From assembly GCA_964612085.1 (NCBI GenBank), contig CAZTCJ010000145.1, forward strand, positions 1 to 6,060: a stretch of 6,060 nt of DNA, given 5' to 3'. Below, piece by piece: positions 1-4,575 of the stretch. Each line of letters opens with the position of its first letter. Position 1 is the first letter of the stretch. Under the pieces are notes generated by a model. That model saw only the letters and a list, made by a program, of their open reading frames with translations, was not told the origin of the DNA and did no database searches. The translations under genes were made by a program, and so were the position numbers. This DNA comes from CAZTCJ01 sp964612085 (GTDB taxonomy: Bacteria > Pseudomonadota > Alphaproteobacteria > JAJFIK01).

Positions 1-1132
1 CGGGCTGGACGCGCAGGCCGTATTTGCGGGCGAAATCGAGGTCGCGCTGGTCATGGGCCGGGCAGCCGAAAATCGCGCCGGTGCCGTAATCCATCAGCAC
101 GAAATTGGCCACATAAACGGGCACGGTCTCATCATCCGCAAACGGATGCACTGCCCGGAGCCCCGTGAATACACCCTTCTTTTCCGCCGTCTCGATGGCT
201 TCTTCAGAGGTGCCCAGATGGGCGCATTCTTCCCGGAGCTGAGCAATTTCCGCATTGGTCTCGGCCAAGGCCTTGGCCAGCGGATGGTCAGCGGAAATGG
301 CGCAAAAGCTCGCGCCGAAAATCGTATCGGGCCGGGTCGTGTAGACTTCCAGTCCGTCCTTGGGCAGACAGGCTTGTGCCTCCGGCGTTTCCGCTTTCAA
401 CGCGAAGGTAAAGCGCAAGCCCTCGGACCGGCCGATCCAGTTCTGCTGCATCAGGCGGACCTTGTCCGGCCACCGTTCCAGGGTTTCCAGGCTTTCCAGC
501 AGGGATTCCGCGAAATCCGTGATCTTGAAGAACCACTGGGACAGCTCGCGCTTTTCCACCGGCACGCCGGAGCGCCAGCCCTTGCCGTCCACCACCTGCT
601 CGTTGGCGAGCACCGTGTGTTCGACCGGGTCCCAGTTCACGCTCGCCAGCTTGCGATAGACGAAGCCCTTTTCCAGGAATTGCAGAAACAACGCCTGCTG
701 ATGTTTGAAGTAATCCGCCTCGCAGGTGGCCAGTTCCCGGCTCCAGTCGAGCGACAGGCCGCGCTTGGCGAACTGGGCCTTCATGGCCTTGATGTTATCG
801 CGGGGCCAGGTGGCCGGATGGATCTTGCGTTCCATGGCGGCGTTTTCCGCCGGTAGGCCGAAGGCGTCCCAGCCCATGGGATGGAGCACATTGAAGCCGC
901 GCGCGCGCTTGAAGCGGGCGACCACATCGCCGATGGCGTAATTGCGCGAATGGCCCATATGGATCCGGCCCGACGGGTACGGAAACATTTCAAGCACGTA
1001 GTATTTCGGCTTGGTCTTGTCGACGCGCGCCTCGAACAGGCGCTTTTCGTCCCACCGTTTCTGCCATTTCGGCTCGGTTTCGGCGGCATTGTAGCGGACG
1101 GTGCCGCTCGATGGATCGGTGTTGTCTGTCAT
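1..1132 (-). CDS. leuS: Leucyl-tRNA synthetase, N-terminal part (runs off left edge)
   Basis: Leucyl-tRNA synthetase charges tRNA-Leu with leucine in the cytoplasm; it is a class Ia enzyme with a CP1 editing domain. The first 377 codons are visible; the family is usually about 860 residues, so more than half lies left of the window. From the ATG at 1132 the protein opens MTDNTDPSSG. The class I ATP-binding signature is HMGH at residues 58-61, preceded by FPYPSGRI. The WDAFGLPAENAA block, the zinc-region NWDPVE stretch and the CP1 editing motifs follow: TTRPDTIFGAS near 265-275 and HDQRD near 360-364. No break is seen in the visible part. No good Shine-Dalgarno precedes the ATG (upstream bases are gcgcgaaaaacc), which is odd for a highly expressed gene. 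The DUF3576 lipoprotein gene lies 152 bp upstream on the same strand, and the two are likely co-transcribed. In many alphaproteobacteria lptE and holA follow leuS; that cannot be checked here. Confidence 0.98.
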   Translation of the reverse strand, partial: MTDNTDPSSGTVRYNAAETEPKWQKRWDEKRLFEARVDKTKPKYYVLEMFPYPSGRIHMGHSRNYAIGDVVARFKRARGFNVLHPMGWDAFGLPAENAAMERKIHPATWPRDNIKAMKAQFAKRGLSLDWSRELATCEADYFKHQQALFLQFLEKGFVYRKLASVNWDPVEHTVLANEQVVDGKGWRSGVPVEKRELSQWFFKITDFAESLLESLETLERWPDKVRLMQQNWIGRSEGLRFTFALKAETPEAQACLPKDGLEVYTTRPDTIFGASFCAISADHPLAKALAETNAEIAQLREECAHLGTSEEAIETAEKKGVFTGLRAVHPFADDETVPVYVANFVLMDYGTGAIFGCPAHDQRDLDFARKYGLRVQP

Positions 1133-1208
1133 GGTTTTTCGCGCACGGCTTTTCTGCGGGCGCGCCTCAAGTCCGGCTAGAGTCACAGAGTGCCTGAAAA
1201 GACTCGGT

Positions 1209-1226
1209 CATTCACACCAGTGAATG
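1209..1226. other. Short hairpin in the DUF3576-leuS gap
   Basis: A perfect 7-bp inverted repeat, CATTCAC, with a 4-nt spacer ACCA and its partner GTGAATG, lies in the 152-bp gap (1133-1284) between the lipoprotein stop codon and the leuS start. On the transcribed (minus) strand it is followed by a weak pyrimidine stretch containing TTTT rather than a true U-run, so it is at best a leaky terminator or attenuator. It could equally be a protein-binding site. No other structure was recognised in this gap. Confidence 0.35.
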
Positions 1227-1284
1227 CCGTGAGCCATGGGCCGGCGCAAGTCCGGAATGATCCGGGCGGGTCTTGCGGCGGCTG

Positions 1285-1893
1285 TTATTCCGGTAGGGAG
1301 CGGACCCGAAGTTCGCGTGCGCGCTGAAGGATCGCGTTTTCGATCTTAATCTTCGTGTCGTCACTGACGTCTTCATCGACCCAGCCGGTGCCGACCTGGC
1401 GGGCTTGCCGGAAGATATTGACGCGCACGCCGTCGGCCCGCAGCCGCTTGTCCAGAATGTAGACCTGGATTTTGAAACGCTCGGCGGGCGTGTCGGGCGA
1501 GGTGTACCAGTCTGTGATGATGACGCCGCCGAACGGATCGGCGCTCGCGAGCGGCATGAAGGAGAGGGTGTCGAGAGTGGCGCGCCACAGATAGCTGTTC
1601 ACGCCGACGGCGTCGGGCTTGGCGGCTTTCGCTTTTTTCTTTTTCTTCTTTTCCTCTTCCTTTTTTTCTTCCTCTTCGTCCTTGCCGATATCGAGCAGGC
1701 GCACGCCGTCCTTATCGCCGCCTAGGAGATAGCCGCGCCCCGCATCCGCCTCTCGGCCGAAGGGGTCGTACTGCTCCGATCCGCCCATTTGTTCGGGATA
1801 GGTGTTTTCTTTCGTGCTGCCGCAGGCACCGAGAAGAAGAGCGGCCGCCAACACGCCTGTTGCCGCGAAAGCCTTGGTCCGGGTTTCTCGCAT
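1285..1893 (-). CDS. DUF3576-family outer-membrane lipoprotein
   Basis: Predicted lipoprotein of 202 residues, function unknown. An in-frame ATG at 1974 would add 27 residues, but the ATG at 1893 is chosen. It has a strong Shine-Dalgarno (AAGGAGAG) and is followed directly by a lipoprotein signal: a basic N-region (RETRTK), a hydrophobic core, then the lipobox LGAC with Cys24 as the lipidation site. The +2 residue is Gly, not Asp, consistent with sorting to the outer membrane. Residues 71-92 form a highly charged Glu/Lys linker. The conserved domain starts at about residue 97 (VNSYLWRATLDTLSFMPLAS, then DPFGGVIITDWY at 119-130) and runs to the C-terminus; I recognise this as DUF3576, a family largely confined to alphaproteobacteria. 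The position directly upstream of leuS matches the arrangement I associate with this family. A role in envelope maintenance is only an inference from the lipobox. Confidence 0.87.
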   Translation of the reverse strand: MRETRTKAFAATGVLAAALLLGACGSTKENTYPEQMGGSEQYDPFGREADAGRGYLLGGDKDGVRLLDIGKDEEEEKKEEEKKKKKKAKAAKPDAVGVNSYLWRATLDTLSFMPLASADPFGGVIITDWYTSPDTPAERFKIQVYILDKRLRADGVRVNIFRQARQVGTGWVDEDVSDDTKIKIENAILQRARELRVRSLPE

Positions 1894-1898
1894 TATCG

Positions 1899-1906
1899 CT
1901 CTCCTT
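1899..1906 (-). promoter_or_regulatory. Ribosome binding site deciding the DUF3576 start
   Basis: On the minus strand the bases before the ATG at 1893 read caAGGAGAgcgata, a near-consensus Shine-Dalgarno at normal spacing. No comparable site precedes the upstream in-frame ATG at 1974, and the lipoprotein signal peptide begins exactly here. This fixes the start at 1893. Confidence 0.8.
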
Positions 1907-1951
1907 GCCAAGAGGCCGGTCTCATCCTGCCTGTCCGTTCCGCCCTTCGCC

Positions 1952-1976
1952 GCTTGCGGATCCGTCAGACGCAAGC
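1952..1976. repeat. Inverted repeat in the DUF3576 leader
   Basis: A perfect 7-bp inverted repeat (GCTTGCG and CGCAAGC) separated by 11 bp lies 59-83 bp upstream of the lipoprotein start codon. It could be a leader hairpin or an operator half-site pair. Nothing in the sequence distinguishes these, and a 7-bp repeat at this GC content may be chance. Confidence 0.35.
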
Positions 1977-2015
1977 CGGTCCGTCATGAGCGCGGCCCTG
2001 TGCCGATTTGGTAAA

Positions 2016-2093
2016 CTAGTGGTTCGACTCCGACATTTGCATCCCACTCGCGGCACCTGCTTTTGCAAATGTCGGAGTCATAAGAACCACTAG
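2016..2093. repeat. Palindromic element copy 1 (78 bp)
   Basis: Long interrupted palindrome. The outer arms are CTAGTGGTTC (2016-2025) and GAACCACTAG (2084-2093). The inner arms are GACTCCGACATTTGCA (2026-2041) and its exact complement at 2064-2079. The loop is 22 nt (2042-2063). The right arm carries four extra bases, ATAA (2080-2083), between inner and outer stem, so the fold has a one-sided 4-nt bulge. All 26 pairs are Watson-Crick. Its reverse complement aligns throughout with copy 2. As RNA it would be a very stable hairpin; as DNA it could extrude a cruciform or be the target of a REP-type transposase. No poly-U tail follows on either strand, so it is not a standard intrinsic terminator. 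Confidence 0.93.
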
Positions 2094-2095
2094 CA

Positions 2096-2123
2096 AGTAT
2101 ATGGTTCTAGTGGAGCTTTTGAA
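2096..2123 (-). promoter_or_regulatory. Weak candidate promoter for the DUF3576-leuS transcript
   Basis: On the minus strand the linker between the two palindromes contains TATACT (2101-2096), five of six matches to the sigma70 -10 box. TTCAAA (2123-2118), four of six matches to -35, lies 16 bp upstream. A start near 2089 would place palindrome copy 1 at the 5' end of a leader of about 195 nt ahead of the lipoprotein gene. This is pattern matching only and chance is a real possibility. Confidence 0.3.
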
Positions 2124-2185
2124 TTTGACATTTGAGAACGGAACGCGCCGCAACGGGGACTCAAATGTCAAATTCGCTCCACTAG
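2107..2185. repeat. Palindromic element copy 2 (79 bp)
   Basis: Second palindrome with the same architecture, 13 bp after copy 1 and in the opposite orientation. The outer arms are CTAGTGGAGC (2107-2116) and GCTCCACTAG (2176-2185). The inner arms are GAATTTGACATTTGAG (2121-2136) and its exact complement at 2160-2175. The loop is 23 nt (2137-2159). Four extra bases, TTTT (2117-2120), lie between outer and inner stem on the left arm; this is the same place as the bulge of copy 1 once that copy is reversed. The termini CTAGTGG/CCACTAG and the core GACATTTG/CAAATGTC are shared with copy 1. The arm contains TTGACA, but no -10 hexamer lies at the right distance on either strand, so it is not read as a promoter. 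Confidence 0.93.
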
Positions 2186-2224
2186 CCGGTGTCTCGCCAT
2201 GCTGCTTGTTCTGTTTCGCACAAA

Positions 2225-2280
2225 CCGCCGCCCCCATCTCCGTCCGTGTAAGGTCACGGCGCCATACGGATGAACGGCGG
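2225..2280. other. Imperfect GC-rich stem-loop, possible structured RNA or operator
   Basis: A nested set of complementary segments: CCGCCG (2225-2230) with CGGCGG (2275-2280), CATC (2235-2238) with GATG (2269-2272), CGT (2241-2243) with ACG (2266-2268), and an apical hairpin CCGTG (2244-2248) with CACGG (2255-2259) around the loop TAAGGT. That gives 18 pairs with small internal loops over 56 nt. I do not recognise a known RNA family, and GC-rich DNA can produce such folds by chance. Confidence 0.35.
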
Positions 2281-2411
2281 TACAGTCCAAGCCCCCCATT
2301 TCATAATGGGCATAGTCTAGCATTGCCGCATCATCAAATGCCAGTGGCGCGTCTCTTCGCGAAACACCATTTCGTGTCCGAAACGTGCCCGCTATGCGCG
2401 AATGGATTGGT

Positions 2412-2426
2412 GTCTTAAGTCTTAAG
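2412..2426. repeat. Tandem GTCTTAA pair (two CTTAAG palindromes)
   Basis: GTCTTAA occurs twice head to tail (2412-2418, 2419-2425), which creates two CTTAAG palindromes 7 bp apart. This lies about 65 bp upstream of the candidate porin -35 box, where an activator or repressor could bind. It stands out as an AT-rich pair in a GC-rich genome; no regulator is identified. Confidence 0.4.
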
Positions 2427-2489
2427 AAGAACCGTGTGCCTGCAGAAACACAAGTACGTGCTCAAGAGGTAGCCTTTCCGTGGCTTTTC

Positions 2490-2519
2490 TTGACGATTCC
2501 GGCGAAATACATGATTAAT
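2490..2519 (+). promoter_or_regulatory. Candidate sigma70-type promoter of the porin gene
   Basis: TTGACG at 2490-2495 matches the -35 consensus at five of six positions. With an 18-bp spacer it is followed by ATTAAT at 2514-2519 (four of six to the -10 box). Transcription would start near 2526 and give a leader of about 75 nt. It is the best-placed promoter-like pair upstream of the porin. Confidence 0.55.
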
Positions 2520-2530
2520 GCGAGTGATTG

Positions 2531-2566
2531 CGGAACGCTGGCAGCACTGTGCATGATAGGGTTCCG
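2531..2566 (+). promoter_or_regulatory. Stem in the porin mRNA leader
   Basis: CGGAAC (2531-2536) is the exact complement of GTTCCG (2561-2566), with 24 nt between. If transcription starts near 2526, this stem would sit at the 5' end of the porin mRNA. Porin leaders are common sites for mRNA stability control and small-RNA regulation, but no small RNA is seen here. Confidence 0.35.
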
Positions 2567-2602
2567 GTACCCAAACGCTTCTTTTGCGAACGCGAGGCAT
2601 AG

Positions 2603-3886
2603 ATGAAGAAGCTTCTGCTCGGAACGACCGCGCTGGCCGCCGCCGCCGCGTTTTCTGTCCCGGCCCTGGCGGCCGACAAGATCGAACTGGGCCTGCGCGG
2701 CTTTTTCACCGGCGCCACGGCCTATGCGGATATCGACGATGTGGACCTGCAAGGACCGGTGCAGGACGACAATTTCGAAGAAGTTCTGCTCGGCACTAAT
2801 TCCGAAATTCACTTTATCGGGAAGACGACGCTCGATAACGGCCTGCAGATCGGCTTCCGCGCCGAGCTTGAGCTTGAGGCCGACAACCGCGACGATATCA
2901 TCGTGCCCGACGATAATCCGACGCCTGATATTGAAGATGATCTGATCGACGAGGTATATCTCCAGATCGACGGCGGCTTCGGCCGGGTCCAGCTCGGTCA
3001 GCAGGACGGCGTCGCCGACCAGATGATCATCTCCGCGCCGAACGTCTTCAGTGAGGTGACGATCTCCTCCATCGATCAGGGGATCGATCCGTTCCGGTCG
3101 CAATATGCCTTCCTGTCCCGTGAGGACGTGACGGGCGATTCCGTTGAACTGAACCGGATCGATACCGCGCCGGACTATACGGACGACAAGGCCAAGATCA
3201 TTTTCATCACGCCACGGATCGCCGGCCTCCAGGTGGGCGCGTCCTTCCAGCCGGTGAACGGCCGGAACGGCGAGGGTATCCGGTTCGACGAGACCACCGG
3301 CCAGGGCACGCCGTCCGATATTCTCGACGACAATTTCGGCAACAACTATGTCGAGGTCGCCGCCAATTTTAAGCACAATTTCGGCACCGCCGAAGTGGGC
3401 GTGTCCGCCAGTTACGGTACGGGCGAGGGCGGCAACGCGGCAGAAGACCCGGAAGAATATCATGTGGGCGCGCAGGTGAAATATGCGGGCTTCACGCTGG
3501 GCGGCGCCTTCAAGGAAGCCCAGGTGAGCGGTAACGCCAATGTGGACAAGACCCAGGTCTTCGACGCGGGCCTTACCTACGAGACCGGGCCCTGGACCGT
3601 CGGCGCGTCCTACGGCCAGACTGATGGTCCGAGGGATGACGAACAGGCCTTCTTCTCCGACGATCTGCTGCAACAGCGTGCGATCATCGGCGGCATGGCC
3701 TACAAGTTCGGCCCCGGCATGGAAGTGGGCTTCGGCGGCATGTTCTTCTCCGATGAATCCCAGGAGATCGTTGCCGGTACGGGCCCCGGCGCCGGTACGG
3801 CGGTCGCCCAGGCGAATCTGGGCGGCGACAAGTCCGTACAGGTCGATTCCTATGCGGTCTTCTCGGAAATCAACGTCAACTTCTGA
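2603..3886 (+). CDS. Outer-membrane general porin (Gram-negative porin family)
   Basis: A 427-residue beta-barrel porin that would form a passive diffusion channel for small hydrophilic solutes in the outer membrane, probably as a trimer. The start at 2603 is supported by GAGG at 2594-2597 and by an immediate Sec signal peptide: MKKLLLG, an Ala-rich core, then a cleavage motif ALA at 21-23. The mature part begins around ADKIELGLRG. The recurring alternation of hydrophobic and polar residues, the segment EVYLQIDGGFGRVQLGQQDG at about 117-136 (a typical start-of-barrel strand pair in this family) and the C-terminal NVNF with terminal Phe427 (the BAM recognition signal) all fit. Length and pattern fit the Porin_4-type alphaproteobacterial porins. 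The mature protein is strongly acidic, with an Asp-rich stretch at about 93-116. The gene has its own candidate promoter and terminator, so it is probably monocistronic. Substrate specificity cannot be read from the sequence. Confidence 0.95.
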   Translation: MKKLLLGTTALAAAAAFSVPALAADKIELGLRGFFTGATAYADIDDVDLQGPVQDDNFEEVLLGTNSEIHFIGKTTLDNGLQIGFRAELELEADNRDDIIVPDDNPTPDIEDDLIDEVYLQIDGGFGRVQLGQQDGVADQMIISAPNVFSEVTISSIDQGIDPFRSQYAFLSREDVTGDSVELNRIDTAPDYTDDKAKIIFITPRIAGLQVGASFQPVNGRNGEGIRFDETTGQGTPSDILDDNFGNNYVEVAANFKHNFGTAEVGVSASYGTGEGGNAAEDPEEYHVGAQVKYAGFTLGGAFKEAQVSGNANVDKTQVFDAGLTYETGPWTVGASYGQTDGPRDDEQAFFSDDLLQQRAIIGGMAYKFGPGMEVGFGGMFFSDESQEIVAGTGPGAGTAVAQANLGGDKSVQVDSYAVFSEINVNF

Positions 3887-3912
3887 CGAGTTTTCAGCGC
3901 GAGCTGATCAGA

Positions 3913-3940
3913 GGGCGGAGCGATCCGCCCTTTTTCTTTT
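3913..3940 (+). terminator. Rho-independent terminator of the porin gene
   Basis: A perfect 7-bp GC-rich stem, GGGCGGA (3913-3919) and TCCGCCC (3924-3930) with a GCGA tetraloop, is followed by TTTTTCTTTT. It begins 26 bp after the porin stop codon. On the opposite strand no U-run follows the stem, so it acts in the plus direction only and does not obviously end the converging ThiE-like gene, whose stop lies 4 bp away. Confidence 0.93.
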
Positions 3941-3943
3941 GCC

Positions 3944-4540
3944 TCAGACCCAGGCGCCGATGCCCGCCCAGCCGTCCATGCCGGTCCAGGCGAGCCGTTC
4001 GAAACGGTCCTGGGAAAGGCCCCCCAGCCCGTAGATCATGCCGTTGTAAGCGCCGTCTCGCCGGGCAAAACGGATGATGCGCGCCAGGCCCTGGGGGCCC
4101 AGGGTCCGTGCGCCCGGGTGGCTTACCGTCGGCAGAACGGGCGAGACGATGAGGCCGTCTGCCCTTGCGCGGATCGCCTTCATGGCGGCGCGTTCGGAAT
4201 GAGCGGCCGCCGTGACGATCCAGCCGGGATTTGCCCTGCGCCACGACGCGCGGCGCGGCACCAGCCATTCGGGCAAATGCACGCCGTCAGCCCGGAGCGC
4301 TGCAGCCAGACGCCAGTCGCCAGCGATCAGTACGGGGATGGTCCGGTTCTGGCAGGCCGTCACGAATGTGCGGGCGATGGCGTGCCTGTCCGGTACGCCG
4401 TAATGCCGGACGATCAGGCCGCAGCCCGTGAGATCCCCGTGCAGATCGTCCGGGTGCGCCAACCGGTCCGGGTCGGTCATGATCCAGCGGGCGGGCATTT
4501 GCCGTCGCCGGGGGCTTGGAGTAGCGTGCGGTCGCGTCAT
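3944..4540 (-). CDS. Thiamine-phosphate-synthase-like (ThiE/TenI fold) protein
   Basis: A 198-residue protein with the pattern of the ThiE/TenI TIM-barrel family, which joins HMP-diphosphate and thiazole phosphate in thiamine synthesis (ThiE) or acts as a thiazole tautomerase (TenI). Visible family blocks, numbered from the ATG at 4540, are: first strand RWIMTDPDRL (about 18-27), GLIVRHYG (about 41-48), the GDWRLAAALRADGVHLPE region (74-91), SPVLPTVSHPGARTLGP (133-149), and a C-terminal GLGG...GWAGIGAW. Several canonical ThiE residues look replaced: GVHLGQ-D has become GVHLPEWL and the PTxTK motif has become PTVSH. A non-canonical activity is therefore likely and no symbol is given. Starts at 4540, 4498 and 4480 are all possible and none has a clear Shine-Dalgarno. 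An upstream ATG at 4642 would overlap yggS and is unlikely; 4540 leaves 35 bp to the divergent yggS start. The gene converges on the porin terminator. Confidence 0.8.
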   Translation of the reverse strand: MTRPHATPSPRRRQMPARWIMTDPDRLAHPDDLHGDLTGCGLIVRHYGVPDRHAIARTFVTACQNRTIPVLIAGDWRLAAALRADGVHLPEWLVPRRASWRRANPGWIVTAAAHSERAAMKAIRARADGLIVSPVLPTVSHPGARTLGPQGLARIIRFARRDGAYNGMIYGLGGLSQDRFERLAWTGMDGWAGIGAWV

Positions 4541-4575
4541 AGGAAACCGGGCGTATCGAGTGAGGATCAGGCACG

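Larger units (their letters stand above)
1894..2602. other. 709-bp divergent intergenic region
   Basis: No convincing gene was found between the lipoprotein start (1893, minus) and the porin start (2603, plus). Open frames of 73-105 codons cross the region, but they read through palindromes, have no family resemblance and lack ribosome binding sites. Its contents are: the leader inverted repeat (1952-1976), two large related palindromes (2016-2185), an imperfect GC-rich stem (2225-2280), a small CCCATT/AATGGG hairpin (2295-2310), a TTTCG/CGAAA hairpin (2370-2383), tandem GTCTTAA units (2412-2425), a candidate porin promoter (2490-2519) and a stem in the porin leader (2531-2566). The length is unusual for a divergent spacer, which suggests regulatory or RNA content. 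Confidence 0.7.

Noticed and set aside
53..856. 267-codon plus-strand open frame
   Set aside because: Shadow of leuS on the other strand; the minus-strand reading shows HMGH, editing-domain motifs and full family similarity.
2125..2153. TTGACA in the arm of palindrome copy 2 as a -35 box
   Set aside because: At the proper distance on the plus strand lies CCGCAA, and on the minus strand GCGCGT; neither resembles a -10 box.
2016..2185. Palindromes as ordinary Rho-independent terminators
   Set aside because: No U-run follows either stem on either strand, the loops are 22-23 nt, and the neighbouring genes point away from the region, so there is nothing to terminate.
2016..2185. CRISPR array
   Set aside because: There are only two copies, in opposite orientation, each itself a long palindrome; there is no repeat-spacer periodicity.
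2016..2237. 73-codon minus-strand open frame across both palindromes
   Set aside because: The frame is formed largely by the repeat arms, with no family resemblance or plausible translation start.
2101..2418. 105-codon plus-strand open frame in the spacer
   Set aside because: It reads through palindrome copy 2, lacks a ribosome binding site and resembles no protein family.
4499..4527. TTGCCG-17-TAGCGT as a yggS promoter
   Set aside because: It matches only four and three of six consensus bases, too weak to list.
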